DNA of 64,000 nt from Lactifluus volemus (GCA_022376515.1 WTXI01000001.1:1798001-1862000), one strand, 5' to 3'; positions 12,487 to 24,611 are shown, numbered from the stretch's first letter. Translations and numbers: made by a program. Notes: generated by a model not told the origin, from the sequence alone.

Positions 12487-12958
12487 TGCGCAAGTCCTCG
12501 ACTCTTCCATCGGTAAACCTGCTGCCGGAGTAAGAGTCAGACTTTTGGTCCATCGTGTCCAACAACAATTGAAGGTGGTGCGGAAATCTGGGAATCACTG
12601 GACATAGGGTAGGGATTTGTCTCGCTAACATTTAGATCTGTTCCAATCCTGTCCCATAGAGTGACAGACACAGATGGGCGCTGCATGGACCTTCTCTCTC
12701 CAAGCGATCAACGTTCAGAGCAAAGTGTGAAGCTAGAAGCAGGCCTGTACAAAATCATATTCGAGACTAAAGTCTACTTTGACAAAGCGGGCAAGTCGAC
12801 TTTCTACCCGTGGGTCGAAGTATGTTCTCTAGACAAACGACGTGCAAGATGACTGATGATTCTCTTAGATCCCCTTTACAGTGATCAACCCCAATGAGCA
12901 CCATCACATACCGCTGCTGATCAGCCCGTTTTCCTATACCACTTACCGAGGTAGCTAG
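12487..12958 (+). CDS. 5-hydroxyisourate hydrolase (transthyretin-like)
   Basis: Ureide-pathway enzyme that hydrolyses 5-hydroxyisourate after urate oxidase. It is a small transthyretin-fold protein. Visible blocks: VLDSSIGKPAAGVRVRLLVHR, then GGAEIWESLDI, then VTDTDGRCMDLL, YKIIFETKVYFDKAG, FYPWVEIPFTV, HHHIPLLISPFSYTTYRGS. The C-terminal YRGS is the family signature, and the stop TAG is at 12956-12958. The intron at about 12821-12869 joins WVE to IPF. One base is apparently missing at 12559-12560 (CCC to CC would join HRV to PTTIEGG). The start at 12487 also needs one extra base in the third codon, and the usual CHVLD reads QVLD here. The 5' end, and hence the N-terminal catalytic His, is therefore uncertain. 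Confidence 0.85.
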
Positions 12959-13218
12959 CTGATAGATGAGCACTGTGCTGGTCCAGTCCTGACATGTAGT
13001 TAATATTGATGCGCCGGGACAAGAGATAGTGTACTTCTACAACAATGTATCGCGGCGGGTTCTAGCTCATGACGAACATCCTGTCCCTGTCTAAACGCGT
13101 AGGAATTATGTCATCAGTGAGTCTATGTCATGACCAATGAATGCGGTTTGGTGGGAAAGTGGATGGGAGAGAGAGAGCTAGAACAATTTTTGGGGAGGCC
13201 ACGGAGATCAGAAAGAGA

Positions 13219-14033
13219 CTAAGCAGTGACGTTCGCATATTGAACGCCCTTGACATAACCGCCTCGCATGGAATGTTTCACATTGTATACAAACTGTTCC
13301 CGATTTCTCCGTAGCTCCTCGGCCGCATCTAGAGACAACACTCAGATCGGATAAAGAGCGGTTGCAAATAACGTCCTCACCCTTGTTCAGAGGATCATCC
13401 GCATTGGGTTCTAAGAACAAGTATTGTAACCCGACCATTACGGAGTTCAAGTTGAGCACGGGTTTCCAATCTTCTCTGAGAATGTTCAGGCAGACGTTCC
13501 CCTCTAAATCCACATTCGGATGATATATCTGAAAAGGTCCGTTGCAAAACAAGTAAACAAACGAGTTCGAAATCGACGTACCGTCTGCGTGCATTTCACT
13601 TTTGGTGGATCATGGGGATAGTTCATGTTGATAGCAAAGGAGAAAACAAAGGCGCCACCCTTGTACATGCCTAGGGAAAAACATGTCAAGAGAAAAATGT
13701 AATCAGGATTGTACGGGCGTGCCTTCGTCGGGGGTAATAGTGAGAGTAAAGTTCAAAAGGTCCGCAGGGTCAGGGAAATGGGTGACCATTGTAGAGGGCA
13801 GATCGAGTTCAGTCAAATCTTACGACCAGGAAAGCAAATGCATCCGTCAATTGACACGAAAACATCACACGATTATGTGGTGCATACCCTTCTGCACTCG
13901 GATCTGCGCCGCACTTGTCTTGGGCTTCTTCTTTGCTGCCGCCTCTTCATTCTTCTTCATACTCCAGATCTGATTCGGGACAATAATTCATGGGATGACT
14001 TGATAAGAAATGGACAATACTGACTTTAATCAT
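13219..14033 (-). CDS. UBC12: NEDD8-conjugating enzyme E2 (UBC12)
   Basis: Transfers NEDD8/Rub1 to cullins. It starts at 14033 with MIK, then after an intron [17 protein letters not shown], the short N-terminal extension that binds the NEDD8 E1. The UBC fold follows: [66 protein letters not shown] with the catalytic Cys in GNVCLNIL, then [18 protein letters not shown]. It ends GVQYANVTA, stop 13219-13221. Length of about 180 residues fits the family. All exons join in frame, but one intron (13671-13722) appears to use a GC donor: GAAG|GCACGC...CCCTAG|GCATG. Divergent from the 2OG oxygenase gene. Confidence 0.93.
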
Positions 14034-14170
14034 GGCGGGTAGCGAGGATGAAAGGGTGGATGGTGTGGGTGAGTCAGGCGAGTCAAGGTCAGGGGGAGGT
14101 GGTCAAAGTGTGTTTGGCGCGTGTCGATAATAACTACGTCGTACGTAAGCACCACGTCCGAGTGCTCGCC
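14034..14170. promoter_or_regulatory. Divergent promoter, UBC12 / 2OG oxygenase
   Basis: 137 bases lie between the opposite start codons of the two genes. No recognised motif. Confidence 0.45.
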
Positions 14171-15530
14171 ATGCTTCCCATCATCGACCTCAATGTCTTT
14201 AATTCACAGCCGTTGAACCCAGCAGTAATTACAGAATGTAACAAGGTTTCTATCATCACCCTTAGTTTTTAAATCACTGATTTCATCGGTCCGGAAGGCT
14301 GCCGAAGCGCTAATCACTTATGGGGCCCTGCTATTGCAGGACAATCGTATCTCTGAAGATGACAACGCGACATTTCTCGACTTACTTGAGGATTATTTCT
14401 CTCAACCTATCCTGAACTGAAACAGGACGAACGTCCGGAACTCGGTTATCAAGTCGGTGTCACTCTCGAAAACACGGAGAAGCCCAAGTGTGCTGTGGAT
14501 GAACCGTGTCTCAAGGTCATTGCCCGGCTAGAGCCTGATCAACGGCCTCTAGATATCACAGCCCACCAGCCAGATCCAAAATGCAGGTTTTTCTGGAGGA
14601 TGGGTGATATGCCACCCTACGAGACTCAGTTTCCTGCTCTCAATGCATCGAACGTCGTCCCTCGAGCAGAGAATTTGAAGGATAGGTGGGCTCCCATAAT
14701 GGAGAAATGGGGTATTGCGATGAAGTCTGCGTGAGTACTGTATTCTGGGAGGATACACACTAGACATTATTCTGGCCACAGTGTCGAGGGCCTCGCGCAG
14801 ATGACCGCAGTTGGCTTAGGGTTGCCTCCGGAAACCTTTACAGATGCGGGAAAATACGGGTGCGAGTAATTCTGTGAAGCATTCTCATTGTCCTCACAGT
14901 GACTACTAGTCCCCATCTCCTGGCCCCTACAGCCTCGGATCTCGTGAAATATCACAAGAAAGACACCATACTTGCTGGATTCCACACTGACCTTAATTTC
15001 TTGACTATTCATGGTCGCTCACGATATCCTGGCCTTCACATATGGGCTCGCAATACTGGAAAGCGTATCCCCGTGCAGTTCCCCCAACCGGTCGTTACCT
15101 GCTTGTGCAAGCCGGCAAGCAGTTGGAACATCTTACCGGAGGCCTTATCAAAGCGGGCTACCACGAAGTTGTCGTGAACGAGGCTACTATCGCGGTAAAT
15201 TTCTCCAGATGGTCAGGTTCTCGTACTTTTGTGCTTATCGCGATTGAAAGACCGTTCAAAGACGTAAAACAGAATACCCAGATCGTCCCCTCATCAGAAT
15301 ATCTTCCACGTTCTTTTGGCACCTCTCGTCCGACTACGATCTTGTGCCAATTCCATCTCTAGTCGTGCGCTCCAGGACCAAAGTTCAGGAAGATGTAGAA
15401 GATACTATCTACGAACCAATGAAAGTTGGCCAACAAGTCCAGAGGTGAGTTCATAGTAGTGGCAAGAGGGGCGTAATGACGTGGCTAATTTGTTCTTAGT
15501 GAATTGAGGCACATCGCACTCATGGTGTAG
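14171..15530 (+). CDS. 2-oxoglutarate/Fe(II) oxygenase-like protein (clavaminate synthase-like)
   Basis: Double-stranded beta-helix protein of the isopenicillin-N/clavaminate-synthase-like group. It starts MLPIIDLNVFNSQPLNP, typical of these basidiomycete proteins. Then come AAEALITYGALLLQD, ERPELGYQVGVTLENTEKP, RFFWRMGDMPPYETQFPALN, DTILAGFHTDLNFLTIHGRS (the HxD iron ligands FHTD) and HLTGGLIKAGYHEVVVNEATIA (the distal His). The end reads SSTFFWHLSSDYDLVPIPSL. Two apparent one-base losses occur: near 14406-14408 (between FSQP and YPELKQDE) and in the C5 run at 15081-15085 (VQF/PPTGRYLLVQ), where C6 would keep the frame. The substrate is unknown. Converges on the aminodeoxychorismate synthase gene. 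Confidence 0.85.
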
Positions 15531-15721
15531 AACATCTCATTGATACCCAACTACTCAATGATTTACGTCACTGAAGATCTATGTAGTTCCGTACATTTGT
15601 GTATGTGGTGTAAGCTAGTGATATAATTGAAGTTGAATTCAACGTATAGGTTAGATCAGCCATATAGGAACAAGTTCACAAACACTGTCCCTGGGGTCTT
15701 TCTCCCACCGTTCGAGGTAGA

Positions 15722-18074
15722 TTACCCTGCGGCTGCTTCAAAGGTGCGAAGGACACTCTGAAGTTTGGTAATCATCTCGTCCCATTCCGTATCCGGATCA
15801 GATAGAGCAGTGATAGCACCGCCCGCACCGACCGTCCACGTCTCCGTTTTGGGTTCAACAAAGTCAGCTGCCTTGTCCCGACACTGATCGTCGTATTTGA
15901 AGCAACTGCGAATAACGACGGACCAGTCGCCACCCCCTCCCACATCCCAATAGCCGAAGACTCCAGAGTATATGCTGCGATCGTTGTCTTCCAGAGTTTG
16001 CAAGATCTCCACGCTGCGCTTTTTCGGCGCTCCAGTCATGCTGCCTTGAGATGGGTTCACCGTTAACACGTTGATTCCATTGCAAACGAAACAAATTCAC
16101 CTGGAGGTAGACTCTTCTTCAACACTTCCCAGCCAAGTTCGCAGGAGTCGGGGTCTAATCCCGAGATGGACCCTGCTCCTTCAATCACACTAACCATCTG
16201 CCATACGGTTTCGTACTCCTCCACGCGGCAAAACTGTTTGACTGAGACGTTTTCCCCGACGACGCCGTGAAGATCGTGACGTATGAGGTCCACGATCATG
16301 AGATTTTCCGCGACCTCCTTTTTACTACCAGCCAGTAACTCTTCGGCGACTTCCCGAGTGATTCCTGGAGCTTTACGGACGGTACCCTTGATGGGGCGTA
16401 GCTGGTATCGAGAATGTGGTGGACGGGTAAACGATAAAAAACGCTCTGGGGACGACGAAAGGAGAGTGGATGGGTGAAGGCGAAGAAATCCGGCATATGG
16501 TGCTGGGTTTTGTCTGCGGAGGCGTTTGTAGAGTTCCCATGACGAACTCGTAGGACCCTGCCGTGGATGGACCATGATACGAGTATGCGCGGTGAGACAG
16601 AGCTCGTAGGAGTCTCCGGCGAATAAATGTTCCTTTGCTTCGACTATTCGTGATTTGTACGTCTTTTCGTGTGGCAAATGAACAATCGGTGCCTGAGAGA
16701 ACAATGCAACGGGAGGCTTAGCAGGTGATATCGCGGGCAGCGTTGTCGAAGCCTGGGTAAGGCAGCGCACAATCTCCTCTATCCACTTGTGGTCATTGGT
16801 CTTTATAGATTGCACGTAAACATCGTCGAGATGTGAATCCATTACGATGCTCCGCTCCACAAGTACTAGATTCAGATCGGGATGTTGCCTTGCGTAGGCA
16901 CCTTTGCGGTGTATAGCGGGTGTTTGTAAGGATTTCAGGCCAAGTTCATAGCCAAGATAGCCGACCAGCCCTCCCCAGAACGGTACATTCTCAGGGCCAC
17001 CTGAAGCCTTCCGGGACTGCATGAAGGTTGTCAACCATGACCAGACGTCATAGTGGCCAAGAGGCTCTGACCACTGTTCTTTTCCACGCGACAAGCAGAT
17101 CCGATCGTCACCTAGATTATAGCTTAGTCTCAGCGAATCATGATTGACACAACCAATAATTGAGAATCTTCCTGGTTGAGCAGTAGATTCCAACAAAACA
17201 AAAGGCGCAGATTCGTTTGTTGCACCGAGGATGTCGCAGATATCCGTCACAAGCATGTTAGGCAGCTGTGTTACAGACGTTGTAACCGACCAACGTCGTA
17301 TTGAAGAGGCTTGGCCAAAGGAGGTTGGGGCCAGGGAGGACCAACTAAGGAATGGGCTCCAGTGGACCATGGTTGTGGGGAACGTCCTTTGAAGGCGTAC
17401 CAACTTTTGGCTAATCTCCAAAAGTTTTGCAACACTTGAAGGCCGCCTATCGCTGTACGTACCGACTCGGGGTGGTACTGAACAGCCCAGAATGGTTTTG
17501 TTCTATGTCTGACGGCCATGACGACTTGCCATTATCTGCGCCATCATCCGCCCATGCGAGAGGCTCAATATCGCCATGGTCCTCCAGAGTACATGCAAGG
17601 AATGGTATCGTACGGCGTGTGTCTCTCCAACACCCTTGAACAAGCCGGTGCCATGGTGTTGAATCCGGGATATCTGGCCGTGCTTCACCACATTCAATCT
17701 TGCCAACCGAGCGCCAAATTCTATGGCGAGGCTCTGCAGTCCAAGACAAACGCCAAAGACCGGAACGAGGGAATGGTCTGGGAGCTTCCACAGCTGTGAG
17801 ATAACTCCGATATCTTCAGGCCGTTGTGGGGACCCGGGACCTGGACCGACCACGACGGCGGCGAATTGGGGAAGGATGGAGATTAATTGTTGAGTGGATA
17901 GTTGGTCATTCCGAATAATATGTACATGGGTATCAGAACTCGCTTTTCGACAAAGAGCGGCGAGACTTGAGGGATCCATTGGCATATACCACCGAAAAAG
18001 ATATTGCGACTTACTTGTGGGTGAAGGAGTCATATGAGTCAATTAGCAGAATCCGAGGTGAAGAGAGGGGCATA
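15722..18074 (-). CDS. ABZ1: Aminodeoxychorismate synthase, fused PabA-PabB
   Basis: Makes 4-amino-4-deoxychorismate from chorismate and glutamine for p-aminobenzoate and folate synthesis. The start at 18074 gives MPLSSPRILLIDSYDSFTHN. The glutaminase domain has GPGPGSP, FGVCLGLQSLA with the nucleophile Cys, and YHSLH and AVQYHPES for the His/Glu pair. The PabB half has PFVLLESTAQPGRFSIIG, FWGGLVGYLGYELG, then LRPIKGTVRK. PIKGT, rather than PIAGT of anthranilate synthase, contains the Lys that defines this enzyme. It ends with KKSLPPGSMTGAPKKRS across a 55-base intron and GWTVGAGG-like text. Three one-base losses are apparent: about 17589-17593, about 17528-17530, and one between 17280 and 17400 in the linker. 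Diverges from TTI1. Confidence 0.93.
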
Positions 18075-18216
18075 TCAACCAAGAGAATTTCATACGGAGT
18101 GAAAGAATAAATTATTATAAGAAGAACGAGAGTGCAGGAGCAGGAGCAAGACGGAAAAGGATTGCACGCCCTGGGGCGGGCCGAAATGCAAGGAATTGCC
18201 ACTGGCAGTGACCGCG
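18075..18216. promoter_or_regulatory. Divergent promoter, ABZ1 / TTI1
   Basis: 142 bases lie between the opposite starts. An AT-rich patch (about 18105-18122, AATAAATTATTATAAG) lies within it. No defined motif is recognised. Confidence 0.4.
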
Positions 18217-21200
18217 ATGACAGAAAGATCAGACCAAGACGTCTTCAAGGAGGTACAGTATTTGCACCCATCATTTCCTTCTTATTTTTTGGTTTACTGT
18301 TCGAACTAGCTCAAGCGATTATGTGTCCCTTTGCTCGAAAACTCGCTTCTCACTCCTGCTGCTATCCCCCGCGTCCTATCCCTTCTCGCAGAACTCCACA
18401 AATTCCTTCAAAGTCTTCACGATAATCGATTCAAATTTTCATCCTCACTGGTTTCCTATGTCATGTTTCCGCTGACCTCGATCCTTCGTCGGAACGGGTC
18501 ACCTGCCATCCCAGATCGCGTCCTCGAATTGTTGCTACTATCTCTCCAAATTCTTTGTGAGGATTGGTGGTGGTATTGCGACCTACAAACATGGGAACAA
18601 CTCTTCATGCTCTGCTCTGCGTTCGTAGGAGACCTGGAGGGCAAGGGTAAAGCGAAGGCAAGGGACGACGAGTCAAAGGAAGCCGCAATACGTTGTCTTA
18701 TCAGTCTTACACGGAAACGTGGGACGGAGAATGACCCAATTCATTCCATGCGAGTTTTTCGCATGAGAGTGTGCTTTCAAAGTTCTTGACACACGCACGT
18801 TCCTCCAGATTCATTCCGATCCTTGGACAAACACTAAACGCTTTGACCACTACTTCCGAGTCTTCATCGCTGCGCCTTCAGAGGACGTCCCTTGAACTAT
18901 TGCATATCCTTTTCGAAGTCTATGTCTCTGAAGACTTCGCCCCAACAGTCCTCCCTGGAGTGGTTAGCACCATGAGTAGACTCGCTCTCGGCGCACCAAC
19001 TTCTAAGGGCTGGGCCAATGGTGAAATTGTCTCTCTGGCGCTATCTGTTATGCGGGAGGCAATAATCAAATCGATGAGCGACGATATATGCATCAAAGAG
19101 GGTTTGGTACGCGAAGTTACAGATCTTGAGGATCTCATCGCGGCCGCTCAACGGACCAGCGAACGGGATGAGACTCCAGCAAAAGAGCATCATGTTGAGC
19201 GTACGCCCTCATGGTTGAGAGCAACCTCCTCTCAGCTCTTGATAGCCCTCAATACGCTGACACCGATTGTTTCACACCCCACGGCAACTGCCCTCGCAGC
19301 AGTCTCCTCCCTATCGTCGTCCCTCTTAGAATCCACTTCCCTCACACTTCCCTCTTGTCGACCCCTCCTCGCCTCCTTCCTACTCTCACTCTCCCAATCG
19401 ACATATGATTCTGTATCGTCCCATGCATACCACTCCTTGGTTCAGCTCACCAGTCCAACCTCTAAGGTGCGGCACCCACTGTTACAAACCCTCCTTCAGA
19501 TGACGGGAGAGTTACTGTCCACACTCCCTCGACTACTTCCTTCTCTCGCAGATTCCAAGGTGGAACACCTTGCCGGGCAAGTAGAGGCTATATGTCGCCT
19601 AATTACTTCTACAACCCGCGATGGTTCCGACAACCTTTCGGCTCTTTCTAGGGGCTTCGGAAAGTTGTTCGGTCCTATGGGAGGTATTGAGAAGTGGGGC
19701 TGGCGCTTACTCGCAGTCATGGAGTTCGACATGCCACCTGTAACCATCATGGATACTCCATCAGCGCGTCTAATGCTAGAACTCGGAACTGACGATTACG
19801 AATCTTCGTTCCCAGAATTATCACTCAAGCACGTGGCAACTCAAAGTGCTCGCGCTACGCTGGAACGGATGTTCAGGGCATTGGGAATGTCGGTGGTGAG
19901 GACTGCCTTTATGCTGTTGAGTGGTTTGCCGCAGTTGGCAGGAACAGGAATGACGGGCGAGGAGTGGCGGCGCTCTGGTTGAGCTGCCGGCTTCTGGAGG
20001 GGATTGCCGGTGTCCCTACAAGCGTTTCTGAAGCCAATCTTGTTCCCAGACACTCAAAACGACTGGACAATGCCGCACGGGGACTCTCAAGAAGCATCGC
20101 GGAGCTCTGGGAAGCTGACAACCCGGCCCTCGAATCTTCCGATGCTTCTCAGGAGGGGATCGACGATGTTCCAAAAGTCGAACATGTGCAGGGACTTATC
20201 GTTTTGGACCAGTCCCTGCGCATTGGCCATGCCTCGTCAGCTAGGCCGTCGCGTCAAACTTCCCAGCCTATCCTCCATAGCATGGTCGCTTTACAGCTAT
20301 TATCCGTATCAGCGAGAGTCCTGAAGGCTCAGTTCACGTCGGCACTCCTCCATGCGCTTTACCCCATTCTACATTCCATTATCTCGCCTGTATCGCAGCT
20401 GTCCGATTCTGGCTTGGCAGCTCTGAATATCGTGGCATCCAGTGTCTCATATGCCTCCCCTGCCAACTTACTCATTTCCAACTTTGACTACATTCTCGAT
20501 GCTGTCTCGCGCCGGCTCAGCCGACAACGGCTGGATGTTGATGCGGTCAAGGTCCTTCTCCTTGTCATACGAATCGTTGGCCGCGACGTCATCCAAAAGG
20601 CGGCAGACGTCGTCGAAGAATGTTTCGACAGGTTGGACGAGTACCACGGATACGACATTGTCGTTGACGGACTAATCGAGGTTCTTCTCGAGGTCGTCAA
20701 GGTCGTGGAAGGAGATGAGGACACTCACGTTGTTCGGGAAGAGGGCCCGGGACTTACGATCGCGATTCCCCCAGACCATACACGCATGGATAGTCTTGAG
20801 AGCTGGTTCGCGTCCAGAAACGACCAGGAAAGCTACGAAGATCAACTGATTATGGCCAGCACCACGCCGCCCGTGGGCAGAAACGGCTCAGGAGGAATCA
20901 AACCCGGACGAGGAGAGCCAGAGGCAAAATGAACCCGACATAGCTCAAGTACACCAGTACAGCATTGACGAAACAAATTGTGTCGAGGACGATCTACTTT
21001 CTGACCCACGAGTCTGCAACCATCCGAGCAAAGATCCTGACGCTACTCTCCTCCGCAGTGCCAGTTTTACCGGAGTCAGCCTTACTAACGTCCATACATC
21101 AAGCGTGGCCGTTCATCCTCAATCGGCTTTCGGATTCCCAATCTTTCGTTGTTACTGCCGCGCGGGCCTTGTCGAGTCGTTGTCCATGCATGTGGGCTCC

Positions 21201-21655
21201 TTCATGTACCGAAGGGTCTGGGACGACGTCTGGCCACGCTTCAGGACAATGCTCCAAAGGCTCGAGGTTGCAGACTCGAAGAACGCCTTGCTCGACGAGG
21301 ACCGGGTGCAGTTGGTACAGAGTCGGCGTACACTCAGTCGCACAGGCTATATCGGTCTATGCTAAAGACATTGATTGCATCGATGAAGACGGTTCAAGTA
21401 CATGACGCGCTTGCATGGGAAATGCTCCTATATTTCAGGCGATTCCTGCATAGCCAAGCCCACAATGAACTCCAGATGTATGCAATCGAATTATATGTCG
21501 CGGCGGGGAAGAACAACGCGGATGCAGTGTGGCTAATACTCTTTTCCACGACGGGGACGGGTGATAATCCGACTTCGTTTCTACAGAGGGCGGAATGGGA
21601 TATCAGAAGGAATTTCGATATAATATTACAGCAGTTGCAGCGAAAGTCTGAGTAA
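18217..21655 (+). CDS. TTI1: TELO2-interacting protein 1 (TTI1), HEAT-repeat protein
   Basis: Subunit of the Tel2-Tti1-Tti2 co-chaperone that matures PIKK kinases (TOR, ATM, ATR). The start at 18217 gives MTERSDQDVFKE, then after an intron RLCVPLLENSLLTPAAIPRVLSLLAEL. HEAT-like helices fill the whole length, for example SLRLQRTSLELLHILFEVYVSEDFA, AALWLSCRLLEGIAGV, IVSRTIYFLTHES, MHVGSFMYRRVWDDVWPRF, ALAWEMLLYFRRFLHSQ. An acidic linker lies near 20880-20960. The frame changes at least five times: 18749-18751, 19960-19963, about 21175 and about 21325 each look like one missing base, and around 20880-20985 there are shifts of the other phase (two bases missing or several errors). Stop TAA 21653-21655, only 28 bases from the end of the dCMP deaminase gene. 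Family assignment rests on the N- and C-terminal blocks. Confidence 0.85.
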
Positions 21656-21683
21656 TTGACATGTGATTACATTAGCTTCAGTT

Positions 21684-23176
21684 TTAACCAAGTTCTGGCG
21701 GCTGCCGGTGTCTTCTAAGTATCACGCCAGCGTTCTGAAAGAGTTTTGCAGACGCGTCGTCTCTGTCGTCATGGTGAGCAGGCGTAAGTCGCTTTTAAAG
21801 ACACTTACACTTTATAGCTAAGGTTGTACACCACTTCCTTCACCCCTGTTTGCACAATTTTCACGGTGCAGGTAAGACATGGACATCTGCGATCTCGATC
21901 AGTAACATATCGAAGTAAAAGCTTTGCGCTCACGTGTTGCAGTACAGTGTGGCCTCTCCAACTCGTTCTCGCCCGGCTTCCAGTAATGCATTCTCTTCGG
22001 CATGTAAGCAGAGGCAACTTTCGCGCTCGTCTGAACTGTTACAGCGCGGGCATCCGCCTTCGTTACAGTTCGGAAGGCCGAGAGGCGTCCCATTATAGCT
22101 GTCAGAAAGGACGATCAGTAAAAGACGAGTAGGGAAAATGAAGATATACCCCGTAGCGATGATTCGCTTGTTACGCACTAAGATCGCCCCAACCCGTCGC
22201 TTCATGCAGTTCGATCTCATGGAGGCGAGAGAAGCCAAAGTCTAAACAACGGGTCATCCCTTGAGCCGGAAGAAAATCAAGTAGGCCACACCATAAAGTA
22301 AGAGTCCCAACTGGGCCTCAGACGATCTGGATCTAGGATATTCATTTCGTCCAGGTGTGAACGCAAGGCGGAAACGGTGTCAAAGTTGTTGACCACTTGC
22401 AAGGTCACGTATTTCTGAAGGTATGGAGGGGTGACAAATGCTCAATTGGTTATTCCCAATGGTATCGATTCCAAGCCTCCGGCCGTAAATATCAGCGTCA
22501 TTGGCGAGAATGAAAGCGCCGAGAGATCCCCCAGCCTAAGCGCTTCAGTGAAGACATGCGTGGCGGAACAGATTGGATCGATCACAAGGTGCGAACTTAC
22601 GCGACGAAATCTATCAGAGATTGGTCCATCTACACTAACGAGCATGAAGAAGGGACGTCTGGCGAACATTTTGATCATCCATTCGGTCCGTAAGTCCAGG
22701 GTAACGAAGTTGTGACGCCAGTTCCGTGTAACATGTTCAAGGAGACTTGCGGCCGATGAAAAACACAGCGCCTGTTCAGGGATAGGTTTCCGGAATACAG
22801 GTGATGTTGGGGAAGTTGCGGTTGAGTCGAGAGAGAGTGACAAGAATGAAAGCTTGTTGAAGTGTTTCTGAGTCGAGTCCGGTGTGAGAATGTAATGAGG
22901 GTCCGGATCCGCAATTGTGTCAACACTGTCATTATCCACGTCTACGAAAGAGAAATGATGACTGTGACCAGATAGAGGTTCCTAGAAGAGGTCGAATAGG
23001 TTGTGCTCGTTCGCGTGTGCAACAAGACAACTTACCGCATCCCGCGCTTCCGCGGCCCTGGCTTCGTCGTTTATTACTGGGTAAATGATTCTCACAGGTA
23101 CGAAACCCTTTTCGATGAGATAGGCCTCTATAGTAGATTTACCAGAGAGCCTTGTACCTATGATGGCGATGAACAT
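21684..23176 (-). CDS. DCD1: dCMP deaminase with N-terminal P-loop domain
   Basis: Converts dCMP to dUMP, supplying thymidylate synthesis. The N-terminus (from 23176) is MFIAIIGTRLSGKSTIEAYLIEKGF, a complete Walker A (GTRLSGKS). After introns, RPFFMLVSVDGPISDRFRR continues the kinase-like fold known at the yeast DCD1 N-terminus. The deaminase half has NCMKRRVGAILVRNKRIIATG, YNGTPLGLPNCNEGGCPRCN, CLCLHAEENALLEAGRERVG with the zinc-binding His and catalytic Glu in HAEENA, then NTCPCLTCTVKIVQTGVKEVVY with the two zinc Cys. The last exon ends DDASAKLFQNAGV...PPELG, stop 21684-21686. No frameshift is needed. TTI1 converges on it, and POP3 lies upstream on the same strand. Confidence 0.9.
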
Positions 23177-23386
23177 GCCCGTATAAGAGACCAGACAGAG
23201 GATGGGCCGAAAAAGTAACTGTTATACTCTAGTAGCCCTAACCCCATGCGTGATGATCGCAGCAGTACTTATACAGTATACACAATACTCCCTACCGTGA
23301 CGATACATTAGAGCATCTGAATTTCAATCACTATGACTACGCTAGCATATCAACGACGACAATTACGCACCGGTCCGTGGCAGCAG

Positions 23387-24325
23387 CTAGGTATTTATCC
23401 TATTCCTCTCCTTTGCCGCAGCACGCCCCTGCGCCCTTCGTTCCTTGGCGGCTTTCATGTCTTTCGGAGCTGTGGTGAGAAGCTGCTTGACATGGGAGGG
23501 TTCCAAGGCAACTTCTCCCGTGGACGCTAACCAGGACGCAGGAGGATCAGGAACTGTAGTAAGGAGAGGTTCCAATTGAATCAACCCAGGTGCCAAGTTC
23601 TGAATGCAATGTCAACAGTTATGAAAAAACTAAACAGGGACTTACATCAAGGGCCATCACGGAGATGCGTTTTAAAAAGCCCAAGGCATCAACTAAGGAC
23701 GTTTGCGCCCCAGCAGGTAGCTGTACGACTTTGATCTTACAATCGTCGGGCCTCGCCGCATTGCAAAGTGCAACCAACTGGGGAAGGTGTGCCACAATAG
23801 CGGGTGTGTCCAGATCTTCGTAGCATATGAAAATGACTCTCGTTAAGACTGGGGCCATGTCTGGAGCCCTGTTAGTCGTAATGACAGTTTGACGACCTAA
23901 CCGGACCTCCGTTTCGAGAGCTTTTGTCACTTTATTGATACCCACTGTTAGGTGCGGGATAATAGGCGGGGCGGATGTAAGGAGCATGGCTTGATTCTCC
24001 TGCTTGCTCATGAGATGTCCGGGAAGGGGAAGCCAGACGCAATTTCTTTCGGGCATTACCAGCTAGCTGATAATGAGCAGCCACTCCATCGAACAAAGTG
24101 GTCAACTGAATCAATATTCTTTTTTGCAAGCCGGGGGATATCGTGGGCCTTTCAAAAGACAAAACTGGTCAGGAAGGGAGATACGAAAGGTGCGCGTCAC
24201 TCTCACCAATCAATATGGAAAGGGTTTCCCAAAACACTTTTGTACACGAGTTTGCGATCGATAGATTGCTGGCGGTTTGCACGTCGGGAAGTATTCGTGT
24301 AAACCCTTGCTATGTTTTCTGACAT
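23387..24325 (-). CDS. POP3: RNase P/MRP subunit POP3-like
   Basis: Probable protein subunit of nuclear RNase P and RNase MRP, L7Ae/RPP38-like fold. The start at 24325 opens MSENIARVYTNTSRR, with LVYKSVLGNPFHIDW at the first exon junction, then PTISPGLQKRILIQLTTLFDGVAAHYQL. The core has PPIIPHLTVGINKVTKALE, then LTRVIFICYEDLDTPAIVAHLPQLVALCN, CKIKVVQLPAG and GFLKRISVMALD, which match the POP3 pattern. The C-terminus is basic and Ala-rich (KAAKERRAQGRAAAKERNR), stop 23387-23389. The intron between HYQLA and the PPII block is not certain: an intron with donor GTAATG fits, but the skipped text (NARKKLRL) could also be coding. Moderately sure of the name. Confidence 0.72.
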
Positions 24326-24611
24326 GTTAGAGAACGGCCATAAATGAAATAACGGCCCGCGGCGGGAACCTGAACGCGGTTAACAGCCCTGACTCCGCTC
24401 ACTAAAACCGCCATCCACTTCCTCGCGCGATGCAGGTCCTTCAGGAGTTCGGCCTTGATTCAAACTTGTCTGGGTATGATAACACAAAAATGTTGCTGGC
24501 TCGGCCACGTTGTCAACAGTTCAAGACACCCTAGATGGCCAACTTATTTGGTAGAGCTCATCAGCAAGCGGTTCTCTATAGCGGTAGGCTCTGTGTTGCA
24601 CTCATATATAG

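Noticed and set aside
15180..15260. Gene end or break in the 2OG oxygenase after NEATIA
   Set aside because: A normal intron (GTAAAT...GAAAG) joins it in frame to TVQRRKTEYPDRP.
16063..16140. Frameshift near the C-terminal part of aminodeoxychorismate synthase
   Set aside because: The apparent break between SLPPG and GSMTGAPK is fully explained by a 55-base GT..AG intron that joins in frame.
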